A DNA stretch of 18,679 bases, from positions 1-18,679 of the forward strand of contig CAKQPT010000036.1 of assembly GCA_934270345.1 (NCBI GenBank), written 5' to 3'. Under the pieces are notes generated by a model that was not told where the DNA came from, searched no databases, and worked only from the letters and a program-made list of their open reading frames with translations. The translations under genes were made by a program, and so were the position numbers. Source of the DNA: an uncultured Oribacterium sp. Lineage in GTDB: Bacteria; Bacillota; Clostridia; Lachnospirales; Lachnospiraceae. Shown piece by piece: positions 1 to 7,354 of the stretch (the first letter of the stretch is position 1; every line of letters starts with the position of its first letter).

Positions 1-186
1 AGTGTAGTTCCGGAAATATACGCACACAACAATACCTATCCGGATGTGGAGTTCTATTCTTTAAAAGACCATCCGAAGTGGGATTTCTGTGTGACATATT
101 CCAGAAATGTTAAAATCACGAAAGCAGCGAAGGAGTTCATACGCCTCGCAAAAGAATATTGGGCGGATAAATATAAAAAGGAGTAA
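1..186 (+). CDS. LysR-family transcriptional regulator, C-terminal fragment (cut by window edge)
   Basis: The first 61 codons of the window are an open frame ending in TAA at 184-186. The gene begins outside the window, so no start or DNA-binding domain is visible. The fragment matches the end of the LysR gene at 2031-2942: both read F-Y-S-L, then H-P-x-W, then C-V-x-Y, then K-A-A-K-(E/D)-F-I, then Y-W near the C-terminus. That is the last strand and helix of the effector-binding domain. It is therefore read as a close paralogue of that regulator. It runs toward garD and the two are separated by the hairpin at 284-349. Its target cannot be told from here. Family assignment rests on this similarity alone. 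Confidence 0.75.
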   Translation, partial: SVVPEIYAHNNTYPDVEFYSLKDHPKWDFCVTYSRNVKITKAAKEFIRLAKEYWADKYKKE

Positions 187-188
187 AT

Positions 189-278
189 GCCGTTCGATAC
201 CGGGGCAAAGCCTGATTCAGCATCAAGCAGCGCCTATCTCACGTCGCCTTCGGCGCCGTTCGATACCGGGGCAAAGCC
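189..278. repeat. 24-bp direct repeat, two identical copies (189-212 and 255-278), 66-bp period
   Basis: A 24-base word beginning GCCGTTCGATACC and ending GGCAAAGCC occurs identically at 189-212 and 255-278. It starts 3 bases after the LysR stop codon. The second copy continues into a small perfect hairpin, GGGGC-AAA-GCCCC (268-280); the first copy has only the start of it. A short CGCC/GGCG hairpin lies between them (245-255). CCTAT occurs at both 233-237 and 279-283, at the junctions of the inserted segment. The copies look like a partial tandem duplication. I saw no third copy elsewhere in the window. Function unknown. Confidence 0.8.
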
Positions 279-363
279 CCTATAAAATCGAAGAAGGGCA
301 TCCAGGAAAACATGCAAGCACGTTTTCCTGGATACCCTTCTTCGATTTTGCACTGCTTGATGC
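220..363. repeat. long imperfect inverted repeat whose left arm is split by a 50-bp insert
   Basis: The right arm, 322-363, is continuous. Its inner 28 bases (322-349) pair with 284-311 with one mismatch. Its outer 14 bases (350-363) pair with 220-233 with one mismatch. On the left the two blocks are separated by 234-283, which carries the second copy of the 24-bp direct repeat. If that insert is removed, the arms form one hairpin of about 42 bp with a 10-base loop. This is direct sequence observation; insertion into an older palindrome is my inference. Confidence 0.65.
284..349. terminator. bidirectional terminator between the LysR fragment and garD
   Basis: Stem arms 284-311 and 322-349 are 28 bases each with a single C/A mismatch; the loop is 312-321. 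The outer ends are AAAA on the left and TTTT on the right, so a U-tract lies at the stem base in both directions. It sits between two convergent genes and would stop transcription from both. Confidence 0.8.
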
Positions 364-369
364 AAGCGC

Positions 370-1893
370 TTACGTTATTGGTGCCGGGTTAAATACGCAG
401 AGGTCGTTGGCGAAGCCGTACTGTTCGGTGTATGGCTTTTTGATGCCGGAGGCGACGTCGAGGATGAAGTCAAAGAGTTCTTCACCCTGTTCTGCGATGG
501 TGCGGTCGCCGACGGCAGCCGGGCCTGCGTTGAAGTCGATGATATCCGGCCACTGTTCCTTCATTTCGTTTCTGGAGCAGAGCTTGATCACCGGTGCGGC
601 GGCGAGTCCGTATGGTGTGCCACGACCGGTCATGAAGACCTCGAGGCCCATGCCGGAGGCGAGCTGAGACGGTCCGCAGACGAGGTCAGAGGCTGGTGTC
701 GCTGCGAAGATTTCGCCGTGCTTCGTCGGCTTGTCACCAGGGGACAGGACTTCGACGATCGGGGAAGATCCGGACTTCGCGATGGAGCCCATGGACTTCT
801 CGATGATGTTCGAGAGGCCACCCTTCTTGTTACCTGGTGTGGTGTTCGCACCACGGTCGACGCCACCCTTCTTCAGGTAAGCATCATACCACTTCATCTC
901 TTCCACGAGGCGCTTACCTACCTCTTCGTTGACGCAACGATGGGCGATGAACTGTACGCCATCACGTACCTCGGTTACCTCGGAGAACATCGCGGTTCCG
1001 CCACCGGAAACGAGGAGATCGGCGGCATAACCGGCCGTCGGGTTCGCTGTGATACCGGAGAACGCATCCGAACCACCGCACTGCATGCCGACGAGCAGGT
1101 CGGACAGCGGCAGCTCCTCTCTCTTCCGCTCATTCAGAATCTGCAGCTTCTTTTCCGCCATCTCGCAGATGGCATCCATCATGGCCTGATAGCCCTTATA
1201 GTTCTGAAGGACGATAACATTGTCCTCGTTGTTCAGCTCCGGCCACCACTCACAGAAGCGGTCAACGGTAAACTTCTCGCAGCCGAGGCCCACCAGCATG
1301 AAGACACCACCGAAATTCGGATGGGTTGCGATGTTACGGATGATCTTCTGTGGAATGTAGGCATCCGGTGCATCGATGGCGACACCGCAGCCGTACGGAT
1401 GATTGATCGCGACAACGTCGTCTACGTTCGGGTACTTCGGCAGGATCTCCCGCTTGATGCGCTGAATCGCAACATTGAGCACACCCGCGACGCACTGGAC
1501 GGTCGTGTTGATGCCGAGGATGTTTCGCGTGCCGGCGTAACCGCCGTTCGGATTACGATAGCCCATCCAGGTCGTGCGCTTCGGCTTCGGAAGATCTGTG
1601 CGGATGTTCGTCGCGAACTCCATCTGATCGAGATCCGGTGCCGGTGCCATGATGAGGTTCTTCTCATTGATCCAGCCACCGACCGGGATATCCTCTGCGG
1701 TCGTGCCGAGTACGACGCCGTAACGAAGTACTTCGGATCCCTTCGGAAGTGCCTTCAGCGCGATCTTATGCGCCTGTGGGATGTCTTCCACGGTGACCAC
1801 GCCCGGCATGACTTCGGTACCCTTCGGCACATCATGGATGGCGATGGCGACATTGTCACGCTCTGTGATTTGAATGCATAATCTATTTGCCAT
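370..1893 (-). CDS. garD: galactarate dehydratase GarD (UxaA/GarD family)
   Basis: Converts D-galactarate to 5-keto-4-deoxy-D-glucarate in the cytoplasm, the first step of galactarate breakdown. The 507-residue product is close to E. coli GarD (523) and similar throughout as I recall that protein. Residues 1-95 are the N-terminal SAF-like domain. The catalytic part carries GYRNPNGGYAGTRN (about 111-124), HPYGCG (165-170), GLGCEK (202-207) and GMQCGGSDAFSG (269-280), followed by VNEEVGKRL, TPGNKKGGL, TGRGTPYGL and the terminal FNPAPIT. Conserved Cys and His residues suit a metal-dependent dehydratase. The start is supported by AAGGAGG just upstream. It is divergent from the LysR gene at 2031 and has its own promoter. 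Altronate dehydratase (UxaA) is the main alternative; the long shared blocks with GarD favour galactarate. The later pathway genes garL, garR and garK are not in this window. Confidence 0.9.
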   Translation of the reverse strand: MANRLCIQITERDNVAIAIHDVPKGTEVMPGVVTVEDIPQAHKIALKALPKGSEVLRYGVVLGTTAEDIPVGGWINEKNLIMAPAPDLDQMEFATNIRTDLPKPKRTTWMGYRNPNGGYAGTRNILGINTTVQCVAGVLNVAIQRIKREILPKYPNVDDVVAINHPYGCGVAIDAPDAYIPQKIIRNIATHPNFGGVFMLVGLGCEKFTVDRFCEWWPELNNEDNVIVLQNYKGYQAMMDAICEMAEKKLQILNERKREELPLSDLLVGMQCGGSDAFSGITANPTAGYAADLLVSGGGTAMFSEVTEVRDGVQFIAHRCVNEEVGKRLVEEMKWYDAYLKKGGVDRGANTTPGNKKGGLSNIIEKSMGSIAKSGSSPIVEVLSPGDKPTKHGEIFAATPASDLVCGPSQLASGMGLEVFMTGRGTPYGLAAAPVIKLCSRNEMKEQWPDIIDFNAGPAAVGDRTIAEQGEELFDFILDVASGIKKPYTEQYGFANDLCVFNPAPIT

Positions 1894-1947
1894 GCTTTTT
1901 CCTCCTTACTTTGGTTAAAAGCGATTGATCATTCACTTGATATGCTC

Positions 1948-1976
1948 ATTATATTGCGTTAAAATATGTTAGTAAA
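1948..1976 (-). promoter_or_regulatory. sigma-A type promoter for garD
   Basis: Read on the minus strand: -35 TTTACT (1971-1976, 4 of 6 to consensus), a 17-base spacer, then a perfect -10 TATAAT (1948-1953). This predicts a transcription start near 1941 and a leader of about 48 bases ending in a strong AAGGAGG site before garD. Confidence 0.7.
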
Positions 1977-1977
1977 A

Positions 1978-2009
1978 TTAATTAATGTGAATGCAGGATA
2001 AGTTTTCCT
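1978..2009. promoter_or_regulatory. candidate LysR operator region between garD and its divergent regulator
   Basis: Two dyads lie just upstream of the garD -35 box: the palindrome ATTAATTAAT (1978-1987), and AGGA-N7-TCCT (1995-2009). This is where an activating LysR protein would bind. The region is AT-rich, so chance palindromes are likely. Confidence 0.35.
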
Positions 2010-2030
2010 AACACCGCAGGTTTACGATTT

Positions 2031-2942
2031 ATGGATACAAAACAGATCGAATATATCATTAAAATCGCTGACGAGGGCTCCATCACCCGTGCGGCCGAGA
2101 AGCTCTTCATCACCCAGTCCGCCCTCTCGCAGCAGCTTCAGAAACTCGAGAAGGAGCTGGGCGCTCCGCTCTTCGTACGTAACAAATCCGACTGGACGCT
2201 GACCCCGGAGGGCACTGTCTATGTTGAAAATGCACGTGAGATGCTCCGCATCAAGCAGAAAACCTACACGATGATCGCCGATATGGCGGATACCCATCGT
2301 GGATTTCTCTCGGTCGGCATGACACCGGGCCGGGGCTCCGATATGTTTCCTTATGTCTATCCGAAGTTCCATGACATGTATCCGGATTTCACGATCGAAC
2401 CACGTGAGCTCAGTGTACGGAAGCAGCAGGACGCAATCCGAAAGGGTGATCTGGACATCGGCTTCGTCACCATCACCGAGCAGCAGAAGACCGTCGACGA
2501 GTACATCGATATGTTCGACGAGGAAATCTATCTGGCCCTACCGGAACACTATCCGATCCCGGAGGAGTATCTAAAGACAGATGCACTGTATCCGGAGCTT
2601 CCGCTCTCGATGTTCCGTTATGAGCCGTTCGTCATGATGTATAAGGAATCGACGATTCGTAAAACCGTGGATCAGATTTTCCACGATGCCGGCTTCAGTC
2701 CGACCGTTCTGTTTGAAACCTCAAATAACGCTACAATTCTTTCCATGGTCAGTGCGAAGATGGCTTGTGCCCTCATCCCGTACCACTATGTGAAGAAGCA
2801 TCCGGAAGGCGTCCGCTTCTACAGCCTCACGACCCATCCGAGCTGGAAGGTCTGCGTATGCTATCAGAAGAACACCTACCTAAGCAAAGCCGCGAAGGAT
2901 TTCATCCAGCTGGTCGATGATTACTGGGAGCATGGAAAGTAA
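2031..2942 (+). CDS. LysR-family transcriptional regulator, probable regulator of garD
   Basis: 303 residues, the usual LysR length. The N-terminal winged helix-turn-helix is clear: residues 1-60 include D-E-G-S-I-T-R-A-A-E-K-L, then T-Q-S-A-L-S-Q-Q-L-Q-K-L-E and a wing ending T-P-E-G. A helical linker (about 60-88) leads to a two-lobed effector-binding domain that opens with TPGRG (98-102). It is divergent from garD with 137 bases between the starts, the classic arrangement for a regulator that senses a pathway compound and activates its neighbour. The ligand may be galactarate or a product, by context only. The ribosome binding site is weak (GCAGG about 10 bases upstream). It ends at a terminator shared with the convergent alcohol dehydrogenase. 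It is a paralogue of the fragment at 1-186 and of the regulators at 10795 and 12653. Confidence 0.9.
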   Translation: MDTKQIEYIIKIADEGSITRAAEKLFITQSALSQQLQKLEKELGAPLFVRNKSDWTLTPEGTVYVENAREMLRIKQKTYTMIADMADTHRGFLSVGMTPGRGSDMFPYVYPKFHDMYPDFTIEPRELSVRKQQDAIRKGDLDIGFVTITEQQKTVDEYIDMFDEEIYLALPEHYPIPEEYLKTDALYPELPLSMFRYEPFVMMYKESTIRKTVDQIFHDAGFSPTVLFETSNNATILSMVSAKMACALIPYHYVKKHPEGVRFYSLTTHPSWKVCVCYQKNTYLSKAAKDFIQLVDDYWEHGK

Positions 2943-2956
2943 GAACAAATTTTAAT

Positions 2957-2994
2957 AAAGAGCCCGCGTCAACAGTCGCTGACACGGGCTCTTT
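2957..2994. terminator. bidirectional terminator between the LysR gene and the iron alcohol dehydrogenase
   Basis: A 15-bp stem, 2957-2971 with 2980-2994, has one C/A mismatch and an 8-base loop. Its core is GAGCCCG/CGGGCTC. AAA on the left and TTTTT on the right give a U-tract in each direction. It lies between convergent genes. Confidence 0.85.
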
Positions 2995-3013
2995 TTCGAT
3001 ACAGCTTTTTTCT

Positions 3014-4204
3014 TTAATAAGCCTGACGGTAAATCTTCTCCATATCCTCGAGCGTCAATCTCAGAATCGAACCGATGCCGCCGTTGGTCGCCTTGAAGCA
3101 GCCTTCGGCCAGAATCTTATACTCTTCGTCGGTTGGGTTGACACCGAGCTCACGAAGGTTCGTCGGCATATGAATCGAGCGGAAGAAATCCTCCATCGCC
3201 CCGATGCCGCGGAGTGCCGTCTCTTCGTCGTTTGCACCAGCTTCTACGCCGAGAACGTTGATGCCGAACTTCGCGAAGCGGGCCGGATTATTCTTATACA
3301 CATAGCGTGCCCAGGTGCCCCAGATAGCCGCGAGGCCTGCGCCGTGTGCGACATCATAGAGTCCGCCGAGCTCATGCTCGAGGCGATGGCAGGCCCAGTC
3401 ACCACCATCCGTGCCACAGCCGGTCAGGCCGTTATGACTGAGGGAGGAGGCCCACATGATCTCTGCGCGCGCGTCGTAGTTTGCAGGATCCGACATCAGG
3501 ATGTGTGCATTGGCCATCACCGTGCGAAGCAGGCCCTCGGCGATCGCGTCGGTCAGCTCCATCGAGCCGCCGTTGTTGAAATAACGCTCCATCGTGTGCA
3601 TACAGATGTCAGCCGCACCGGACATGGTCTGGTACTCCGGCAGGGTCATCGTAAGCTTCGGGTCCATGATGGCGAAGCGCGGACGTGCGAGGTTCGTGTT
3701 GTAGGAACGCTTGATGCCACCCTCTTCGGTCATCTTCGTGATGACGGAGGAGTTCGACATCTCGGAGCCGGTCGCCGCGATCGTCAGTACGACACCCTGC
3801 GGGGTGCACGCGCTCGCCTGGCGCTTGAAATCATAGAAATCCCAGACATCGCCCGCGGTCTCATCCGCAAGTCCGTAGCCGATGGCCTTCGCAGAGTCGA
3901 TGACGGAACCGCCGCCGACCGAAAGGATGAAATCGACGCCCTCCTTCCGGCAGAGCTCGATGCCCTCGTAGACCTTGCTGAGATGCGGGTTCGGTACGAC
4001 ACCGCCGAGCTCGACATAGCCGATCCCGGCTGCCTCGAGCTGCTTCTCGATCATCGGTACGAGCCCCGACTTCTTCACACGCTCACTTCCGTAGTGGATC
4101 AGGACCTTCGTCGCACCCTGCGCCTTCACGAGCTTTCCCGTTTCCACGGCCGTATCCGGACCGAACACCACCTTCGTCGGTGCATAATAAACAAATGGCA
4201 GCAT
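3014..4204 (-). CDS. iron-containing alcohol dehydrogenase, YqhD/BdhA class
   Basis: NAD(P)H-dependent reduction of aldehydes to alcohols, cytoplasmic. The product is 396 residues from the chosen ATG. That ATG follows GGAGG with 8-base spacing and begins M-L-P-F-V-Y, as this family usually does. An in-frame ATG 16 codons upstream (4252) lacks such a site. Visible motifs are the nucleotide-binding GGGS (97-100), then D-S-A-K, and the metal ligands D199 and H203 (in DICMHTMERY), H277 (in HRLEHELGG) and H287 (in DVAHGAG). ATGSEMSNSSV (144-154) is typical of the YqhD class. It lies beside garD. It could reduce an aldehyde from sugar-acid breakdown, such as tartronate semialdehyde or glycolaldehyde, but that is a guess and YqhD-class enzymes are broad. 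It is transcribed separately from the upstream operon. Confidence 0.88.
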   Translation of the reverse strand: MLPFVYYAPTKVVFGPDTAVETGKLVKAQGATKVLIHYGSERVKKSGLVPMIEKQLEAAGIGYVELGGVVPNPHLSKVYEGIELCRKEGVDFILSVGGGSVIDSAKAIGYGLADETAGDVWDFYDFKRQASACTPQGVVLTIAATGSEMSNSSVITKMTEEGGIKRSYNTNLARPRFAIMDPKLTMTLPEYQTMSGAADICMHTMERYFNNGGSMELTDAIAEGLLRTVMANAHILMSDPANYDARAEIMWASSLSHNGLTGCGTDGGDWACHRLEHELGGLYDVAHGAGLAAIWGTWARYVYKNNPARFAKFGINVLGVEAGANDEETALRGIGAMEDFFRSIHMPTNLRELGVNPTDEEYKILAEGCFKATNGGIGSILRLTLEDMEKIYRQAY

Positions 4205-4303
4205 AACATTTCCTCCATCTTTCATCGTCGTTTCTGCACTGGTGGACATCATGCGATGTGAACACAGATGCGCCAGGGCAGGTCAGGTTTTCAGAATGCT
4301 TTC

Positions 4304-4312
4304 ATTGTAACA
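4304..4312 (-). promoter_or_regulatory. extended -10 promoter candidate for the iron alcohol dehydrogenase
   Basis: On the minus strand this reads TGTTACAAT, an extended -10 (TGn plus TACAAT, 5 of 6). No good -35 is present because a hairpin sits just upstream. It would give a leader of about 95 bases before the start at 4204. I saw no recognisable riboswitch in that leader. Confidence 0.45.
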
Positions 4313-4317
4313 TAAAA

Positions 4318-4348
4318 ATGCGGGCCGGGCAGGAATTCCTGCCCGCAT
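4318..4348 (-). terminator. terminator hairpin at the end of the tct-esterase operon (second of two)
   Basis: ATGCGGGC (4318-4325) pairs with GCCCGCAT (4341-4348). Inside it is an alternative perfect 20-bp palindrome around GAATTC (4326-4345). On the minus strand the stem is followed by TTTTT (4313-4317), so it acts in the direction of the operon. Confidence 0.7.
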
Positions 4349-4380
4349 CTTCGATATCTTCGGTACGCATCCCCAGTACA

Positions 4381-4414
4381 GAAAAAGGATGCTGTATGCA
4401 CAACATCCTTTTTC
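4381..4414 (-). terminator. terminator hairpin downstream of the UxuA-like gene (first of two)
   Basis: GAAAAAGGATG (4381-4391) pairs perfectly with CATCCTTTTTC (4404-4414) around a 12-base loop. On the minus strand the 3' arm contains the T run. It lies 43 bases beyond the stop codon at 4458. A second hairpin follows at 4318-4348, giving a tandem terminator before the next promoter. Confidence 0.7.
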
Positions 4415-4457
4415 TATACCGCATACGGTTCATCATCTGAAAATCGATGGATACATA

Positions 4458-5432
4458 CTATTCAGTTTTTTTCTTCTCTTCTGCTTCTGCGCAGTGGAGC
4501 AGTGCCTTCATGTAACCGGTGTAATACGCAGCGGAGCGCTCGGAGAAGCCCTTCCCATCCTCGTTAAAGAACGGATGGTCAATGTTGAGATATCCGTCGA
4601 AGCCACTACGTACGATGACCTTCATGATCTGGTACATATCCGCATAGCCGTCCTCGAGGAGGGTCTCCTCGAAGTACGGGAGCTGTCCGCTGACATTACG
4701 GAAGTGAATGATCGGGAGCTTATCCGCCTTCACGAACTCTTCGATGTCCTGGTAGAGATCACCGAAGCTGTCCGACTCCAGCCAGCAGCCGACGCACATC
4801 TTCATCGTAAGGTACGGGCTGTTGCCGGCGAGCTCAAAGGCACGACGGTAGCAATCCGAATTCCAGATAAGGCAGGCGACGCCGCCAGCCTCCGGGATCG
4901 GAGGATCGTTCGGATGCAGCGCCAGCTTCACATTGGCTTCTTCACATACCGGAAGTGCCTTATCCAGGAAATAACTGAAGTTATCCCAGATTTCCTGCTC
5001 CCCGTATACACGATCGTTCGAAATCGGACGGGACTTTATTTCATCCAGATCACAGATAAAGGAGTTCTGGCCGTGGTTATACTTGCCGGCACCGATTCTG
5101 GTACGGAAGATACCATTCGGCTGCCATGCGATGTAGTTGATCGGAACACCGGCCTTTCCAAGTGCTCTCGTGAACTCGTTATACTTCGCGATCCACTCGT
5201 CACGATCTTCGCGGCCGAGATGAATCGAGGGACACTTCTGCAGCTGTGGGCAGCCTGCATTGGAGATCTGAAGATCATATTTCGCCGCACGCTCCTGGAA
5301 GCGCAGGATCCCGTCGTAAGTTGCATCATCGCCGATGAAGTTAACGGCGAGATAGTGGATGCCCTGTCCCTGCTGGTAGCGCATCTCCTCCTCTGTCATC
5401 TTACTCGAACAATTGCTTTCGATTTTGATCAT
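4458..5432 (-). CDS. UxuA-like (mannonate dehydratase family) TIM-barrel enzyme, short form
   Basis: Probable sugar-acid dehydratase or isomerase of the xylose-isomerase-like TIM-barrel fold. The 324 residues begin at an ATG with AGAGG 8 bases upstream; a GTG at 5465 overlapping the previous stop codon is possible but has no such site. It carries LALHPNDPP (170-178), the counterpart of the HPDDPP motif of mannonate dehydratase, then a Cys pair in MCVGCW (212-217), HFRNV (243-247), YADMYQIMK (263-271) and NIDHP (283-287). The order and spacing follow UxuA, whose conserved Cys, His and Asp residues bind Mn2+. It is shorter than E. coli UxuA (394) and lacks some of its N-terminal sequence, so the substrate may differ. 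It is the last gene of the operon with tctCBA and two esterases. A general sugar-phosphate isomerase/epimerase is the alternative. Confidence 0.72.
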   Translation of the reverse strand: MIKIESNCSSKMTEEEMRYQQGQGIHYLAVNFIGDDATYDGILRFQERAAKYDLQISNAGCPQLQKCPSIHLGREDRDEWIAKYNEFTRALGKAGVPINYIAWQPNGIFRTRIGAGKYNHGQNSFICDLDEIKSRPISNDRVYGEQEIWDNFSYFLDKALPVCEEANVKLALHPNDPPIPEAGGVACLIWNSDCYRRAFELAGNSPYLTMKMCVGCWLESDSFGDLYQDIEEFVKADKLPIIHFRNVSGQLPYFEETLLEDGYADMYQIMKVIVRSGFDGYLNIDHPFFNEDGKGFSERSAAYYTGYMKALLHCAEAEEKKKTE

Positions 5433-5461
5433 AGATGTACCTCTGTTCGTCCGATACCTCG

Positions 5462-6385
5462 TCACTTAAGATTCTTATCGAAGAATGCACGGATGATTTC
5501 CTTCGTCTCCTGCTGGAAAAACTCCTTCGTCCCATGGCCTGCACCATGAAGGATATAAAGGTCTGCACGATCTTCCATCCCCGCCTTTACGATGTCATCA
5601 TAAAATGCTTCGCTGATATCACAGGACACCAGCTTATCACAGTCGCCATGCAGGATGAGAATCGGGCACATCTCCTTCGTTAAAATGTATGGTGGACAAT
5701 ATGGCTTCGCACGCTCCTTCAGTGTCGACATATCCCCACCGAAAAGTGCACCCGCATGTGTATCTTCCGGCTTTTTCCAGCGACAGTTCGGATTCGTACG
5801 CATTTCCAGTGCATCATCCTCAATCAGCTTTACAAAATCCACCGGTCCGAACATGTCACAGCAGGCCTGCACATGAGAAGAATACGCACTCCACTCTTCA
5901 CTTTCATAGTTGTCCGAATTCATCGCTGCGAGCGCTGACAGCTGTCCACCCGCGGAGCGTCCGATGATACCGATATGCTCCGGATCAATTTCATATTCAT
6001 CCGCATGTGCACGGAGGAATCGAATCGCCGTCTTCACATCGATGATCTGTGAAGGCATGTGTTCCTCAGCGCTGCTTCGATAGTACATGGATGCAACCAC
6101 GTATCCTGCATCTGCAAGAAATGCCATCTCAGCTACCATAATATTCTTGTCACAGCCACGATATCCGCCACCCGGAACCCACAGGATCGCCGGCTTCGGT
6201 GTTTTATCATCCGCTTCATCATCGTGACCGGATGCCAGACGCATCTCGCTGTTCCCGTTCTGAAGCATGATGGACATCTTCAGCTCCATCTCCTGTCCGT
6301 TCAGATTCTTCTGTCTCGAATATACGATATTATCGATAAAATTAATACTTTTTCTGGCTCTGCCAGGATTGATCACTTTTTTCAT
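5462..6385 (-). CDS. alpha/beta-hydrolase, carbohydrate-esterase-like (BD-FAE type)
   Basis: Predicted cytoplasmic ester hydrolase of 307 residues with no signal peptide. The oxyanion-hole segment is WVPGGGY (69-75). The nucleophile is S144 in GRSAGG, the acid probably D250 in HGDCDKLV, and the base H284 in GAGHG. This matches small carboxylesterases of the BD-FAE/acetyl-xylan-esterase-like group, which remove acetyl or aromatic acyl groups from sugars. AAAGGAAG precedes the ATG closely. The gap to the preceding esterase is only 14 bases, and the UxuA-like start follows 29 bases after the stop, so the three are clearly cotranscribed. Lack of export means its substrate must first be imported, plausibly by TctABC. 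The sequence does not show the exact ester. Confidence 0.82.
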   Translation of the reverse strand: MKKVINPGRARKSINFIDNIVYSRQKNLNGQEMELKMSIMLQNGNSEMRLASGHDDEADDKTPKPAILWVPGGGYRGCDKNIMVAEMAFLADAGYVVASMYYRSSAEEHMPSQIIDVKTAIRFLRAHADEYEIDPEHIGIIGRSAGGQLSALAAMNSDNYESEEWSAYSSHVQACCDMFGPVDFVKLIEDDALEMRTNPNCRWKKPEDTHAGALFGGDMSTLKERAKPYCPPYILTKEMCPILILHGDCDKLVSCDISEAFYDDIVKAGMEDRADLYILHGAGHGTKEFFQQETKEIIRAFFDKNLK

Positions 6386-6399
6386 ATGCTTCCTTTCAT

Positions 6400-7293
6400 T
6401 TACAGTGATGCTCGTTGAATCGTATCAATAACCAGCTGCTGACCAGCTTCCCATTCATCTGTGCAATGCACGATAAATCCGTGATACGAATCGAGGAAAC
6501 ACTTCTGTGTCACCTTTACACCCGCCAGCACGAGGCGCTTCGCGTACTCGGCATCCTCGAATCGGAAATTATCATGACCGCAACTGGTTATGAGCGCTTC
6601 CGGAAGTCCCCGCAGCATCTCATCCGGTGCAAGCAACGGGCTGCAGTATGGATCCTTTAAATTCTCTAATTCTCCATCTGTATAAGCCAGACTGAACATT
6701 CTGCCTCGCTCGACCGGAATCAGATTGCTTTCTGCTTCCGGTTTATCCGCCGGATCCGTCACCATATCAAACGCACCATAATCCAGCACCTGAAGGCAGA
6801 ACTGAAATTCCTTTGTCTGATTTGCCTTTAAGCATACGACGGCCGTCAGGTTTGCACCTGCACTATGTCCGCCCATGGATACGCGCTTCACGTCGGCATC
6901 CCAGTGCTGCAGCATGGAAAACACCCATCTGCATACTTCATATGTTTCGTTAAATGCTTTCGGATATGGATGCTCCGGTGCCAGACTATAGTCCACATCC
7001 ACCACGATGCCCTGAATCGCATCGGCTACCTTTGCAGAGTAGATCTCATCCCGTAAAACATGTGGGCGTACGAATCCACCACCATGGACATTGATATGGA
7101 CCGGACAGTTCCGGGTGCGATTCTTTGCCGTAAAAATATAGCACGGAACCGGACCTTCGGATGTGGTCACTCTGACCTCTTCACGTTCCGCGAGATCCAG
7201 GTTTTTTTTGTATTCTTCTGTGATATGCTCCTTTGCTACGCTGGTACCACGAAGCGCAACAATCATCTTTTCTTTTTCTTCCTGTGTCAGCAT
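6400..7293 (-). CDS. alpha/beta-hydrolase, hormone-sensitive-lipase (Aes-type) esterase
   Basis: Predicted cytoplasmic carboxylesterase of 297 residues. The start was chosen at the ATG preceded by GAAGGAGG; an upstream in-frame start at 7386 would place codons inside the terminator hairpin. HSL-family marks are clear: HGGGF (70-74), D-Y-S-L-A-P-E-H-P-Y-P (101-111), nucleophile S144 in GGHSAG, a likely acid D241 in GHDNF, and base H271 in DSYHGF. These enzymes act on short acyl esters. It differs from its neighbour at 5462, which has no HGGGF or LAPEHP block, so the pair is not a simple duplication. It follows tctA across a hairpin at 7355-7383 and has no clear promoter of its own, so it is probably transcribed by read-through. 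Confidence 0.85.
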   Translation of the reverse strand: MLTQEEKEKMIVALRGTSVAKEHITEEYKKNLDLAEREEVRVTTSEGPVPCYIFTAKNRTRNCPVHINVHGGGFVRPHVLRDEIYSAKVADAIQGIVVDVDYSLAPEHPYPKAFNETYEVCRWVFSMLQHWDADVKRVSMGGHSAGANLTAVVCLKANQTKEFQFCLQVLDYGAFDMVTDPADKPEAESNLIPVERGRMFSLAYTDGELENLKDPYCSPLLAPDEMLRGLPEALITSCGHDNFRFEDAEYAKRLVLAGVKVTQKCFLDSYHGFIVHCTDEWEAGQQLVIDTIQRASL

Positions 7294-7354
7294 CGTCTGA
7301 TTCCTCCTTCGATATGTATCTTTCACATTCAAAAAGCCTGAAAATGAGAGTAGA

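Noticed and set aside
189..278. Reading the two 24-bp direct repeats as a CRISPR array
   Set aside because: Only two copies, a spacer-like gap of 42 bases that itself pairs with downstream sequence, and no cas genes.
107..667. A 186-codon plus-strand frame covering the repeat region and the end of garD
   Set aside because: It crosses a terminator hairpin and two repeats and overlaps garD antisense; the low-complexity start is translated repeat.
718..1881. A 387-codon open frame on the plus strand opposite garD
   Set aside because: It is a shadow of a strongly biased gene: no ribosome binding site, no recognisable domain, and garD on the other strand is unmistakable.
3170..4261. A 363-codon open frame on the plus strand opposite the iron alcohol dehydrogenase
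   Set aside because: Arg/His/Asp-rich translation of an antisense frame with no family resemblance; the minus-strand enzyme has all its motifs.
4389..5549. A 386-codon open frame on the plus strand opposite the UxuA-like gene
   Set aside because: No start signal or domain; explained by codon bias of the minus-strand gene.
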